This document shows, piece after piece, positions 1 to 9,361 of a stretch of DNA of 64,000 nucleotides. Numbering within the stretch: position 1 is the stretch's first letter; every line of letters begins with the position of its first letter. Position numbers and translations under genes: made by a program. The notes beneath the pieces are model-generated. The model saw nothing but the letters and a program-made list of their open reading frames with translations, was not told the DNA's origin and ran no database searches. This DNA comes from Paenibacillus polygoni (GTDB taxonomy: Bacteria; Bacillota; Bacilli; Paenibacillales; Paenibacillaceae). Location: the NCBI RefSeq assembly GCF_030263935.1, contig NZ_CP127162.1:3295501-3359500 (forward strand), read 5' to 3'.

Positions 1-356
1 CCGTCATCCTTATTTGAGCTGACAAGACGAACTTTAGACACGGCAGCGATACTCGGAAGTGCTTCTCCTCGAAATCCTAAACTCGTAATTTCAAAGAGAT
101 CTCTGCCATTCTCGATTTTACTTGTAGCGTGACGGTAAAAGGCGGTCTCCATATCATCGGGATCTATGCCGCCGCCGTTATCCGTGACACGAATCGTTTG
201 AAGTCCCCCTTCATAGACGGAGACGTCAATTCGAGTACTGCCTGCATCGATCGAATTTTCTACAAGCTCCTTTACTACAGAAGCGGGTCTTTCTACTACC
301 TCACCTGCAGCAATCTGGTTTGCAATATGTTCATCCAGGACATGAATTTTAGCCAC
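1..356 (-). CDS. mutL: DNA mismatch repair protein MutL, N-terminal part (cut by window edge)
   Basis: The reverse strand encodes the N-terminal ATPase region of MutL, the GHKL-family partner of MutS in mismatch repair. Visible are the N box with LVENSIDAG, the G1 box VTDNGGGI, the motif YRHATSKI and the motif [11 protein letters not shown]. The start is the GTG at 356-354, behind an AGGGAGGG ribosome site, giving an N-terminus of the usual MutL kind ([20 protein letters not shown]). About 118 codons are in the window and the rest lies to the left. It follows mutS with a gap of only about 37 bases, so the two are one operon, the normal Firmicute arrangement. Identification is secure. Confidence 0.96.
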   Translation of the reverse strand, partial: MAKIHVLDEHIANQIAAGEVVERPASVVKELVENSIDAGSTRIDVSVYEGGLQTIRVTDNGGGIDPDDMETAFYRHATSKIENGRDLFEITSLGFRGEALPSIAAVSKVRLVSSNKDD

Positions 357-393
357 CTTTTAACCCTCCCTTTACTTCAAACTATATTTTTAA

Positions 394-3171
394 TTATAAA
401 TCATTTACTTTCTTTTTCAGGTCATTCACAAACTGCATCGTTTCCAGCGGGGTCATATTCATTAAATCCGCTGTTTTGAGTTTCTTGATGATTTGCTTCA
501 CCGCTGGGTCTACCTCTGCGTGGGATGCTTTTTTCTTCGGCACAATGTCTTCTTCATCAAAAATCGAGAGCTGAACGACTTCCGTATCTTGCGTACTCTC
601 TTCAGCTGTCTCGAAGAGCGGCGATTCCATGACATATTCATCTGTCTTACGTCCATCCGACTTGGAGGATAGACTAGAATGCGTATTGTCATCAGTAGTT
701 GCCGCCTCAGTTGTTGCCGCGCTTTGTTCTCTGCCAGTAGCAGCCTCTGTCCGTGCATTCTTCTCTTGGTCATGCTTGTCCATCGTACCAACAGTCTCAT
801 GAATGAGACCTTTTGCCCGCTCGATAATCGAGTCAGGCAGACCTGCAAGTCTAGCAACGTAAATACCGTAACTGCTGCTCGCAGCTCCTGGAATTAATTT
901 GCGCAGGAACTGCACTTCATCTTCTTTTTCCTGAACTGCCATCGAGTAGTTGCGAAGAGAAGATAAACTATCCTCGAGATGAGACAGCTCATGAAAATGA
1001 GTCGATACAAGCGCCTTACAGCCAATATGATCATGCACATATTCAATCACAGACTGAGCGATGGCCATTCCTTCACTTGTAGAGGTACCTCGGCCAAGCT
1101 CATCAATAATAATCAAACTCCGTGGTGTTGCTTTTTCAGTCATGATCTGAATATCAGCCATTTCCACCATGAATGTACTTTGACCTCCAATGAGATCATC
1201 ACCTGCGCCAATTCTTGTAAAAATCCGGTCCATAATTGGAACTTCTGCCGATGCAGCAGGTACAAACGAACCCATTTGCGCTAAAATGGAAATCAAGGCA
1301 ACCTGCCGCATGTAGGTACTTTTTCCTGCCATATTAGGTCCAGTGATTAGCAAAATACGCGGATCTTCTTGTTCCATCACCGTATCATTAGCCATAAACG
1401 ATCCATCTCTCATGACGGATTCTACGACCGGATGTCGGCCTTGCTTAATCTTCATATCAAATGCATCTGTAATAACAGGTTTTACAAAACCTCGCTCTGC
1501 ACTCACCGTAGCAAGGGATTGATAGACATCAATCTCTGCGACTTGCTCGGCAAGACGCTGAAGTCTTTTAATTTCACCTGCCAGCTTATCCCGAAGTTCA
1601 ATGAAAAGAGAATATTCGAGTCCTACCATTTTTTCTTCGGCTTCCAGAATCAGTGACTCCTTCTCTTTCAGCTCCGGAGTGATGTAACGTTCCGCATTCG
1701 CAAGCGTCTGCTTCCGCTCATATCTTCCTTCTGGCAAGGAAGCAACATTCGATTTGGTCACTTCAATGTAATAACCGAATACTTTGTTGTATCCAATCTT
1801 AAGAGAGCGAATCCCTGTTGCTTCACGTTCTCTTGCCTCAAGCTCAGCGATCCAGCGTTTCCCGTTCACACTCGCATAACGCAGCTCGTCAAGATGCTCA
1901 TGGTACCCTTCACGAATCATTCCCCCGTCCCGTACGGAAACAGGCGGCTCATCCACAATAGCTTCCTCGATGAGTTCCTTTAGGTCAGAACAGTGATCTA
2001 AGGAACCCGCAATCTTCTGCAATGTTTCAGATGGGGAGTTCAGACATAAATCAATCAAAGCAGGAACCCTGGCGAGTGATACTTTTAGTGCATTCATATC
2101 CCGGCCATTCGCATTCCCGAATGCAATCCGTCCGACAAGGCGTTCGAGATCATAGATTTCTTGCAGCTGCTCCCGAATATCCTGACGTAAGATAAACTGA
2201 TGATACAGCTTGTCTACCGCTTCTAGACGCTCTTCAATTTTACTTTTTTGCAAAAGAGGTTTATCGATCCAGCGGCGGAGCATTCTTGCGCCCATGGAGG
2301 TCTCCGTCTTATCAATGAGAGACAGCAGGGAGCCTTTCTTCGACCGATCGCGCACCGTTTCTACAAGTTCTAGATTCCTTCTAGTAAAAGGATCAAGGAT
2401 CATATAGTTATCAGGTTCATACGTCGATACCTCTGTAAGCTGACCAAGAGAGCGTCTTTGTGTCTCATGAAGATACGAGAATAAAGTCGCGAGACAGTGC
2501 TGACGTTCTTCACCGAGTCTAGCCCATACCGTTTCTCCAAACTGTTCAATAACATAGTCAGCTTTATTCTTCTCATATTCTGTATAGGTAACTGGACGAT
2601 TTCCCGTCATCAGTTCACTCTTTACCGTATGAAGAAGGGCCGCATCACCAAGAATCTCTGACGGTTCATAAATCCCAATCTCATCTTTTAACCACTTCTC
2701 AGAATAAAGAGCGGATGTTAAATAAAGTTCGCCCGTAGATAGATCACATGCAGAAATGGCGATCATTCCGTTTTTCTGTGTGAGGCAGACCATATAGTTA
2801 TTGCTTTTATCACCAAGCGTCTTGCCTTCCATTACCGTTCCCGGCGTAATGACACGCACAATTTCTCTGCGTACCATTCCTTTTGTTGTTGCTGCATCTT
2901 CCATCTGTTCACAGATGGCTACTTTATACCCTTTTTCAATCAGACGATGTATATAGTTATCAGCAGAGTGATAAGGCACTCCGCACATCGGTATTTTTTC
3001 GCCAACTCCGCCTTCCCGGCCGGTAAGAGTGATTTCTAGTTCCTTAGCCGCAAGTGTTGCATCATCAAAAAACATTTCATAAAAATCACCTAAACGAAAA
3101 AAAAGAAACGCATCCTGCGCTTGTTCTTTTACTTTCAAATATTGCTGAATCATCGGCGTATATTGTGCCAT
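394..3171 (-). CDS. mutS: DNA mismatch repair protein MutS
   Basis: This is full-length MutS, which recognises mismatches and recruits MutL. The mismatch-reading motif is FYEMF with Phe30 and Glu32. The ATPase domain has the Walker A motif GPNMAGKST, the Walker B region IIIDELGRGTS and the conserved STHFHEL. At 925 residues it is longer than the usual 850-870. The extra length is a Thr/Ser/Glu-rich, probably disordered segment between the ATPase domain and the C-terminal helices. That segment ends in QLSIFDEED, which fits a beta-clamp binding motif (QLxLF type). The ATG at 3171 has AGGAG about 12 bases upstream. It is transcribed before mutL and downstream of cotE and the amidoligase gene. 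Confidence 0.97.
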   Translation of the reverse strand: MAQYTPMIQQYLKVKEQAQDAFLFFRLGDFYEMFFDDATLAAKELEITLTGREGGVGEKIPMCGVPYHSADNYIHRLIEKGYKVAICEQMEDAATTKGMVRREIVRVITPGTVMEGKTLGDKSNNYMVCLTQKNGMIAISACDLSTGELYLTSALYSEKWLKDEIGIYEPSEILGDAALLHTVKSELMTGNRPVTYTEYEKNKADYVIEQFGETVWARLGEERQHCLATLFSYLHETQRRSLGQLTEVSTYEPDNYMILDPFTRRNLELVETVRDRSKKGSLLSLIDKTETSMGARMLRRWIDKPLLQKSKIEERLEAVDKLYHQFILRQDIREQLQEIYDLERLVGRIAFGNANGRDMNALKVSLARVPALIDLCLNSPSETLQKIAGSLDHCSDLKELIEEAIVDEPPVSVRDGGMIREGYHEHLDELRYASVNGKRWIAELEAREREATGIRSLKIGYNKVFGYYIEVTKSNVASLPEGRYERKQTLANAERYITPELKEKESLILEAEEKMVGLEYSLFIELRDKLAGEIKRLQRLAEQVAEIDVYQSLATVSAERGFVKPVITDAFDMKIKQGRHPVVESVMRDGSFMANDTVMEQEDPRILLITGPNMAGKSTYMRQVALISILAQMGSFVPAASAEVPIMDRIFTRIGAGDDLIGGQSTFMVEMADIQIMTEKATPRSLIIIDELGRGTSTSEGMAIAQSVIEYVHDHIGCKALVSTHFHELSHLEDSLSSLRNYSMAVQEKEDEVQFLRKLIPGAASSSYGIYVARLAGLPDSIIERAKGLIHETVGTMDKHDQEKNARTEAATGREQSAATTEAATTDDNTHSSLSSKSDGRKTDEYVMESPLFETAEESTQDTEVVQLSIFDEEDIVPKKKASHAEVDPAVKQIIKKLKTADLMNMTPLETMQFVNDLKKKVNDL

Positions 3172-3276
3172 GATATTTATCCACTCCTGCTACACGTTGT
3201 AAAGCTTACATATCTTTGATCTAAGATACGGCTTTCTATCGTTCAGATCTCTATTATAACAAAAAGACTAAGCATG

Positions 3277-4506
3277 TCATGGCTCTAGCGGAATATTCCA
3301 CAAGGGCCGGATATCTCTCGTTTCATCCCACGTCTTTCCTTCGTATAAGGCAGACACTAGCGGATTAATATATTTATGAAACCCTCGGTACTCAGGAAGG
3401 AGAATCATTTCTTGCAAAAGCGGCTCCATAACAGAGCGGAGCATAACCCGATCCCCTTCATAAAAGGCGGCATGGATCTCTGGCTGATCGAGCGGACGCA
3501 GGTTTAGTCTGCGGTACTGAGAGGCAATAAGGCCTGCCATAGCCACGACCCCTTTTGCGATCATGGGGGAGATTAGAAAGCTTGGCAGCGTACGATATTC
3601 AAATCCTCCGTAGGGCTGAACTCGAAAATCTCCCAGGTATCCATAACGCGGCCTTCTTCCGGCACTTCTCGGATCTTCTAGTATAGCAACAGGCAGTGCT
3701 AAATAATTGTCGAGTGCTCTTAGAAGCTCAAAACTAAGCACCACCCGGCTAAAATGTACGTGTCCCCCTAGAGGGATCCCTTTTACAGGCATTCCTCCTG
3801 CACACCAGATTAAAGAACGATCGGTAATCAGAGAAGACGCCGTACGAAACGCATGCATCAGGTGTGTTATGAGTTCTCTCGGTTCTGCACTCGGATTTGG
3901 GCGGAGTTCGGCTACAGGATAGATCCTTCTTCCATCCCGAGAAATAGAGTCGCATCCCGCTTCTCCCTGACGATCCAAAAACTGAGAAGCAGGTACCATA
4001 GACCTGTCTTCACGTAATAGTAGAAACTCAGGGTCCATACCAAGTACCGGTACAGTACCCGCTTCTGCTTCTGCTTCCAAAGCGAGTTCTGTTTCCTTTA
4101 CAGCCTGTTCGTACATCAGACGAATGTCATCACTTATGAGCCAAGGATAATCGTTGACACTCGTGATGACAGCTCCTTTCTCCGATGCTTCCAGTACAAT
4201 CTCGGCGTGTGCTAAATTCAGCGCATAAGCTGCCTTTACGGCGGCACGTTCAATCCTTCTATAGCGGGACGTTTCTTCTATTCTTAGTACAGACGTTTCT
4301 TTCACTTGTTTTATTCCTGTGTATACGATCTTCCGAACTCGCAATGCCCTCAGCTGACTAACTAGCACTTCATAATATACTTTAAAATGATTTTCTTGCT
4401 CTCTATGTAGAGAGAGGGTGGAACCGAGACCCGAACGTCTCAGTCTTGCAGTTCGTTCTGTGATAGACATCTGCTCATATAAAGGCAAATTCCAGATTAC
4501 TGCCAT
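3277..4506 (-). CDS. putative amidoligase, phage COOH-NH2 ligase type 2 family
   Basis: This 409-residue protein resembles the glutamate-cysteine-ligase-like amidoligases known from phage phiEco32 and from Firmicute genomes (COOH-NH2 ligase type 2). Supporting motifs are GMDPEFLLL near residue 156, AELRPNPSAEP, GGHVHFSR and GGFEYRTLPS. These are the acidic and His residues expected to bind metal-ATP and substrate. The N-terminal ~150 residues are basic and lack obvious motifs. It has no signal peptide, so it should act in the cytoplasm or mother cell. It sits between cotE and mutS, which are neighbours in Bacillus subtilis. The substrate is unknown. A role in amide-linked modification of a spore or envelope component is my inference from context only. 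The family call is fairly firm. Confidence 0.72.
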   Translation of the reverse strand: MAVIWNLPLYEQMSITERTARLRRSGLGSTLSLHREQENHFKVYYEVLVSQLRALRVRKIVYTGIKQVKETSVLRIEETSRYRRIERAAVKAAYALNLAHAEIVLEASEKGAVITSVNDYPWLISDDIRLMYEQAVKETELALEAEAEAGTVPVLGMDPEFLLLREDRSMVPASQFLDRQGEAGCDSISRDGRRIYPVAELRPNPSAEPRELITHLMHAFRTASSLITDRSLIWCAGGMPVKGIPLGGHVHFSRVVLSFELLRALDNYLALPVAILEDPRSAGRRPRYGYLGDFRVQPYGGFEYRTLPSFLISPMIAKGVVAMAGLIASQYRRLNLRPLDQPEIHAAFYEGDRVMLRSVMEPLLQEMILLPEYRGFHKYINPLVSALYEGKTWDETRDIRPLWNIPLEP

Positions 4507-4540
4507 CCCGCTTCCACCCTTCTCCTTCAGGCTAAAAAAA

Positions 4541-4585
4541 TAAAAAAAAGGAGGGCTGCCGCCCTCTACGCCGAAGAGTTCGGCG
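4541..4585 (-). terminator. intrinsic terminator downstream of cotE, with a second hairpin
   Basis: On the minus strand a perfect hairpin with arms GAGGGC/GCCCTC (4551-4566) is followed by a run of Ts (complement of 4541-4549). Immediately before it lies another perfect 7-bp hairpin, CGCCGAA/TTCGGCG (4569-4585). Together they should end cotE transcription just before the amidoligase gene. Confidence 0.85.
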
Positions 4586-4617
4586 CATATGATGCACTAT
4601 ACAGATCGAAAAAGCAA

Positions 4618-5175
4618 TTACAGTTCATCATCCAGTGAGTCTGGATCTAGTTCATCAAAATCGGCTTCGACTGTACCAAAATCATAATCTTTGTCATCGT
4701 CCCCACAGCCATGAGGACTAACAATCACATTGACTTTGGTTTCGGCAATCAGTTCGACAGCGAATTCGCGTTCCACCCGAATAAGTACACTTTCTCCATT
4801 TGAAGATACACTTGCCTCTACGCAGCTCGGCTCCTGTGTTGACTCCGCAGAAACCTCTACTGTAGAAGCACGGTGTTTCGGATCAAGGTACGAAAGTGGA
4901 ACATTCTCTACATAAGACACTGTTTCCTTAGCAACATCGGTTTGAGAGTTTTGGTCATAAGAATACCAAATATTGATATCGTAAGTACCAATCACTTCAA
5001 TTCCGTCACCAGCCGCAACCGCCTCGTACTCGTGATTTATAATCCATGCACCTAAAATACTGGTAGGATTATGTGGCGGAGTCACAGTATGTGTTACGGT
5101 AGAGAACTTACGACCTTTGCCGCAGATCGCTTTCGTTATAATCTCTCTACATTGTTGTTTATGACCTAATGACAT
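4618..5175 (-). CDS. cotE: outer spore coat morphogenetic protein CotE
   Basis: CotE organises the outer spore coat during sporulation, made in the mother cell. The N-terminus CREIITKAICGKGRKFS, the core GAWIINHEYEA and the motif GTYDINIWYSY are characteristic of the family. The tail is strongly acidic (residues from about 150, rich in Asp and Glu), as in other CotE proteins. The start is taken as the ATG at 5175, because GGAGGAGG lies about 7 bases before it. The seven codons upstream (MYGGGSK) merely read through that ribosome site. The product has 185 residues, close to the usual 180. It is transcribed alone and ends at the paired hairpins. The gene strongly indicates an endospore former. 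Confidence 0.95.
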   Translation of the reverse strand: MSLGHKQQCREIITKAICGKGRKFSTVTHTVTPPHNPTSILGAWIINHEYEAVAAGDGIEVIGTYDINIWYSYDQNSQTDVAKETVSYVENVPLSYLDPKHRASTVEVSAESTQEPSCVEASVSSNGESVLIRVEREFAVELIAETKVNVIVSPHGCGDDDKDYDFGTVEADFDELDPDSLDDEL

Positions 5176-5281
5176 CTTTGAACCTCCTCCATACAATCAT
5201 TCCATTTATATGTATGCAGGACATGGGCATTTGTTGATTGATTAAGTCACTTATTTTTTCTATTAATAAAAGATTTATTTA

Positions 5282-6253
5282 TTAAAAGCTATTCTCCTTT
5301 TGCTGACACGGAAAAGGAGCTTTATCTTTTTTCGCAATTTTTAAATATAATCCAAGTTCTCTGCACAGTTGTCTAATCGCTGAACGAAGTTCAAATTCCT
5401 CCCTTGTGGTTGGAAGGTCCATTACGCGAAACTGCTCTTCCATCTCTTGCAGCAATTTTTCGGTACGTCCCGTATAGAACTCGGTATGAACATCGGCGCT
5501 TAGCTGATCAAATAATTCGGCTACCATCTCAGCATGCGTCATCGTTGTATATACTTGTGAGATCAGATGCATCATATGCTGAATGGAATCCAGCTGCGCT
5601 TTTCGCATGTAAAAATAAACTGTCCATTCTTCGTTTGGATGAATAACCTGATTTTCAAGATACATTTTAGAAGCTGCAATTCCGCTTGAGATCACTTTTT
5701 CTGCTTCAATAATCTCTTTTCCATCCCAAACATAAGAAGGATCTTTCAGGGTGTTAGCGAATTCCTTGAAAATTACAGAAAATAATGCGTCAATATCGTG
5801 TCTAATGTTTATAAGTTTATTATCTGGTTTAGGCATGTAAGCCATATTCACAACCATAGCCGAACCGAGACCAATGATAAGCATCAGAATCTGAACGCCG
5901 ATGACTTCAAGGGTGATCTCTCCTCCATTAAATACCCGAAATACAACAACAGATCCGGTAACGATTCCTTCTTTAAACCCTGCTCGTACAATCGCTGGAA
6001 AAGCGGTTAGTATATATGCTGCCAGCACCCAGTAATGAAAACCTAGTACCGCAAACAGAACAGATGCAAAAAGAAGCCCGACTACCGACGCGAAAAAACG
6101 TGCCGAAATGGTTTTCAGGCTTCTTTTGCGAGTTACGTCCACTCCAAGTATAGCGAGTAGACCTGCCGAGGTCGGACTATGCAAGCCCGCTGCATCAGCA
6201 ATCAGCACAGCCATAAGAGCTGCAATAGCTGTTTTAATAACGCGAAACCCCAT
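5282..6253 (-). CDS. aromatic acid exporter / FUSC-like membrane protein
   Basis: This protein is of the ArAE (DUF939, FUSC-like) family. The N-terminal half is hydrophobic with about five or six membrane segments (VIKTAIAALMAVLIADAAGL and following). It carries the family-typical stretch LLAILGVDVTRKRSLK. The C-terminal ~170 residues are soluble and helical. The longest open frame begins with TTG at 6289, but the ATG at 6253 (MGFRVIKTA) follows AGAGGAGA and begins at the usual family N-terminus, so I prefer it. That gives 323 residues. No operon partner is seen: cotE follows in the same direction after a 106-base gap. The transported substrate is unknown. The family call is firm and the function is not. 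Confidence 0.8.
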   Translation of the reverse strand: MGFRVIKTAIAALMAVLIADAAGLHSPTSAGLLAILGVDVTRKRSLKTISARFFASVVGLLFASVLFAVLGFHYWVLAAYILTAFPAIVRAGFKEGIVTGSVVVFRVFNGGEITLEVIGVQILMLIIGLGSAMVVNMAYMPKPDNKLINIRHDIDALFSVIFKEFANTLKDPSYVWDGKEIIEAEKVISSGIAASKMYLENQVIHPNEEWTVYFYMRKAQLDSIQHMMHLISQVYTTMTHAEMVAELFDQLSADVHTEFYTGRTEKLLQEMEEQFRVMDLPTTREEFELRSAIRQLCRELGLYLKIAKKDKAPFPCQQKENSF

Positions 6254-6443
6254 GTATGATATCTCTCCTCTATCTCTCTCGGCAATCAAGGTTCTACATG
6301 AATGCAGACAACCTTGTTATTACCCAAACGGATCGTAGGTATTTATCGTACATGATTTTTGTTAGCCTAACAATGTAACTTATTCGGGTGACGCTAAATC
6401 TACACATTTTCGTGTCTTTTTTACATAATTTGTTCCACTCGTG

Positions 6444-7283
6444 CTATAATTCACGCCCTCCCATCAGTTTACGTTCAATCCAGGCTACAAGTTGGTACAT
6501 CACCGTAGCAACCACAGCGATAACGATAAGACTTGACATGACGAGCGTAAAGTTAAACACCTGAAAACCGTAAATAATGAGATATCCAAGTCCTTCCTTG
6601 GCAACAAGAAATTCTCCGACAATCACCCCGATCCACGCAAGCCCCACATTCACTTTTAAAGTAGAGACAATCGCCGGAAACGAAGCAGGAAAAATAACTT
6701 TTCGAAAAATCTGCTTACGGTTCGCTCCAAATGTACGAACAACCTTCACATAGTTTGGATCTACTTCATTAAAGCTGTTATACACAACGAGCGTTGTAAT
6801 AATAACGGTAATGGAGATGGTGGTCATGATGATAGCGGTAAAACCCGCACCAAACATGACGATAAAGATGGGCCCGAGGGCTACTTTCGGCATACTATTA
6901 AATACGACGAGGTATGGATCAAGAACCTTGGACAAGAAAGGCGACCACCAGATCAAGATGGCAATGAGCGTTCCTAGGATGGTACCAAGCAGAAACCCAA
7001 CCACCGTCTCAAAGACAGTAACGGATAAGTGACTCCAAATTTCACCGCTGGCTATATCCTTACCAAGCTGTCCAAAGATTTTCGAAGGATAACTGAAGAG
7101 CAGTACATCAATCCATTTCATTCTTCCAGCGACTTCCCATAATAGAAACATCATAATGAGAATACCAATCTGGGTAAGACTAACTTTACGGCGCAAGGAT
7201 TTTCGTTTACGACTATACTGACTGTGAATTTGCGTAAGCCAGTCCTGCCCTTGAGATGGATTCAAACCTTCTTGCTCCTTCAT
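6444..7283 (-). CDS. ABC transporter permease, SsuC/TauC type
   Basis: This is the inner-membrane permease of an importer for a sulfonate-, nitrate- or pyrimidine-precursor-like solute. It has an N-terminal hydrophilic leader, about six membrane helices and the EAA-type cytoplasmic loop (around VVRTFGANRKQIFRKVIFPA). Such loops dock the ATPase. The ATG at 7283 has AAGGAGG 7-8 bases upstream and overlaps the stop of the ATPase gene by four bases (ATGA), showing translational coupling. It is last in the order binding protein, ATPase, permease. The substrate cannot be read from the sequence. The B. subtilis ytlACD set is one plausible relative, but I could not test this. Confidence 0.85.
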   Translation of the reverse strand: MKEQEGLNPSQGQDWLTQIHSQYSRKRKSLRRKVSLTQIGILIMMFLLWEVAGRMKWIDVLLFSYPSKIFGQLGKDIASGEIWSHLSVTVFETVVGFLLGTILGTLIAILIWWSPFLSKVLDPYLVVFNSMPKVALGPIFIVMFGAGFTAIIMTTISITVIITTLVVYNSFNEVDPNYVKVVRTFGANRKQIFRKVIFPASFPAIVSTLKVNVGLAWIGVIVGEFLVAKEGLGYLIIYGFQVFNFTLVMSSLIVIAVVATVMYQLVAWIERKLMGGREL

Positions 7284-8062
7284 CTGTTATCCTCCTTTCC
7301 ATCTGTGTCTTCAAGTTCTCTCCATATCTCATTAAATAGTTCATTGAACCCAGTCTGTTCTCGTGCATAAAAAGGCTGCGCCTTCCTGATTCCGTCCGGA
7401 ATTATAAATATTTTGCGAATTCTTCCCGGATTTTTATCAAGTACAATCACTTTATCACTTACAGCAATCGCCTCAGATAAATCATGTGTCACCAGAATAG
7501 CCGTCTTTCCCTGCGCTCGAAGTGTGTCAGAGATCAAATCTTCTAGCTGGAGCTTCGTTTGATAGTCTAGTGCTGAGAAGGGTTCATCCAGCAGGAGCAG
7601 GTCAGGGCTTGTTGCCAACGTCCTGACAAGGGCTACCCGCTGGCGCATCCCCCCTGATAAGGAGGAAGGGTAGAGGTTTTCTGTCCCTGCGAGGCCCATA
7701 TTTGCGAGCATCTCGCTTGTTTTTTGTGCGGAATCCTTCGTAAGCTGTCCTGTAATTTCAAGACCAATGAGTATATTCTCCTGAATGGTCCGCCAGGGAT
7801 ACAAGTAATCCTGCTGCAGCATATATCCAACCTTGGGGGAGGGGGACTTGATTAGATCTCCAGATAACCTGACTTCTCCTTTTGTAGGAAAAAGAAGGCC
7901 TGCGATCATCGAGAGTAACGTTGTTTTGCCGCAGCCGCTCGGACCGACAAGACTAATGAACTCGCCCTCATTGATCTCTAAATGAAGGGATTCAATTGCG
8001 AGCTTTGCTCCTCTCTCGGTCACATATACATGGGTAATATCTTTCATCTCTATTAAATTCAT
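7280..8062 (-). CDS. ABC transporter ATP-binding protein, SsuB/TauB type
   Basis: This is the 260-residue ATPase of the importer. Walker A is GPSGCGKTT, the signature is LSGGMRQR, Walker B is LLLLDEPFSALD and the switch is VTHDLSEA, all intact. DEPFSALDYQTK is the form seen in nitrate/sulfonate/taurine importers. The start ATG at 8062 follows AGGAAGTGAG. It lies 27 bases downstream of the binding-protein gene and overlaps the permease gene by four bases, so the three form one transcription unit. The protein works on the cytoplasmic side in a dimer. Confidence 0.9.
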   Translation of the reverse strand: MNLIEMKDITHVYVTERGAKLAIESLHLEINEGEFISLVGPSGCGKTTLLSMIAGLLFPTKGEVRLSGDLIKSPSPKVGYMLQQDYLYPWRTIQENILIGLEITGQLTKDSAQKTSEMLANMGLAGTENLYPSSLSGGMRQRVALVRTLATSPDLLLLDEPFSALDYQTKLQLEDLISDTLRAQGKTAILVTHDLSEAIAVSDKVIVLDKNPGRIRKIFIIPDGIRKAQPFYAREQTGFNELFNEIWRELEDTDGKEDNR

Positions 8063-8089
8063 TTACTCACTTCCTTTGATAAAAAGGCT

Positions 8090-9100
8090 TCACTTGGAAG
8101 AGATAACGTCATTTGCAAAATCGTTATTCACAATGGCAGAAGCGGGAACTTCCTCTTTCAGCTCTCCTGCATTTTTCATAACGGCAAGCAAGTTATTCCA
8201 TTCTTCCTCATCAATGATTGGGTCAGTGGCATAAGTTTCTTGAGCTTTATATCGCTCTATGCTGCTCGTAACGATCGATGGATCCGCATCTTTAAAATAA
8301 GGCATGATCACTTCCGCGATTTCTTCGGATGAGTGCTCGTTCACCCAGGTCTGTGCTTTATGGAGACCTCTAGTGAATTTGGTTACCGTCTCTTGGTTCG
8401 CCTTGATATAGCTTTGCTTTGTCATAAATACCGTATAAGGCAAATGTCCGCTCTCCACCCCGAAGGAAGCCACTACTTTCCCTCTACCTTCCTTTTCAAA
8501 GATGGATGCCTGCGGTTCAAATAGCTGCACATAATCTCCGGTTCCTGAAGCAAAAGCAGCTGCAATGTTTGCAAAATCGATATTTTGGATGAGCGTCAAA
8601 TCCTGGTGCGGATTGATCCCTTTTTTACCTAGTGCAAACTCTCCCGCCATCTGCGGCATCCCGCCTTTTCTTTGACCGAGGAACTCGCTTCCTTTAAGCT
8701 GCGACCAGTCAAAGTCACCTTGCTGATCTCTTGCGAATAAAAAGGTTCCATCGGTTTGCGTTACTTGAGCAAAATTGATGACAGGGTCTTCTGCTCCCTG
8801 TTGATACACATAGATTGACGTTTCCGCTCCCACCAAGGCGATATCAATGGACCCTGCTAGTAGAGCGGCCATGGTTTTGTCTCCACCAGCGGTCGTTTGA
8901 ATCTCTACATCAAGACCTTCTTCCTTAAAAAAACCTTTAGCGACAGCTACATATTCCGGTGCGTAAAATACGGAACGAGTAACCTCTCCTACCCGTACCT
9001 TGACATCCCCGCTGCTTTTCCCGCCCGTACACCCGCTCATAACGACACTCAACAGGAGAACCGGCAGCACAAGCAGCTTCCACCATCCTTTACCTTTCAT
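8090..9100 (-). CDS. ABC transporter substrate-binding lipoprotein, SsuA/NMT1-like
   Basis: This is a secreted, lipid-anchored solute receptor of 336 residues. A short basic N-terminus and hydrophobic core end in the lipobox VVMSGC, with Cys24 as the acylation site. The mature part has the SsuA/ThiY-like pattern: an early YAPEYVAVAKGFFKEEGLDV, then AALLAGSIDIALVGAE. The ATG at 9100 has GGGAGGG 7 bases upstream. It is the first gene of the operon with the ATPase and permease genes. Ligand classes in this family include alkylsulfonates, taurine, nitrate and thiamine precursors. No thiamine, S-box or T-box leader is visible in the 120 bases upstream, so I leave the ligand open. Confidence 0.87.
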   Translation of the reverse strand: MKGKGWWKLLVLPVLLLSVVMSGCTGGKSSGDVKVRVGEVTRSVFYAPEYVAVAKGFFKEEGLDVEIQTTAGGDKTMAALLAGSIDIALVGAETSIYVYQQGAEDPVINFAQVTQTDGTFLFARDQQGDFDWSQLKGSEFLGQRKGGMPQMAGEFALGKKGINPHQDLTLIQNIDFANIAAAFASGTGDYVQLFEPQASIFEKEGRGKVVASFGVESGHLPYTVFMTKQSYIKANQETVTKFTRGLHKAQTWVNEHSSEEIAEVIMPYFKDADPSIVTSSIERYKAQETYATDPIIDEEEWNNLLAVMKNAGELKEEVPASAIVNNDFANDVISSK

Positions 9101-9222
9101 CTTAGAACCCTCCCCTAAGTAAGCAATGCAATTTATGAGTATACGTATGCAATGAACCTACAAATGGTTAATGAATTCGGGGGATCATCGCGCCCGTTTC
9201 CATATATTTTACATGTTGATGT

Positions 9223-9257
9223 AAAAAAAGCTGACAGGTCATAATGACCGTCAGCTT
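9223..9257 (-). terminator. intrinsic terminator of the carboxypeptidase gene
   Basis: A long inverted repeat with arms AAAGCTGAC...GGTCAT and GACC...GTCAGCTTT is followed on the minus strand by seven Ts. It lies 105 bases past the carboxypeptidase stop and upstream of the ABC importer operon, so it separates the two units. Confidence 0.85.
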
Positions 9258-9361
9258 TATCTTCTCTTTTTTGAAAACGAAATGAATTGATTTATATAGC
9301 ACATTTCGTTGCTTTATTTTCATCAGAACCACATTTCGAGTATATTTCTCTCTATCTAAGC

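Noticed and set aside
129-479. Plus-strand 116-codon frame over the mutL-mutS junction
   Set aside because: It is antisense to clear MutL and MutS coding sequence and has no ribosome site.
9101-9222. Thiamine or T-box leader before the ABC importer operon
   Set aside because: No THI-box or T-box consensus and no leader terminator in the direction of the operon; the one hairpin nearby belongs to the carboxypeptidase gene upstream.
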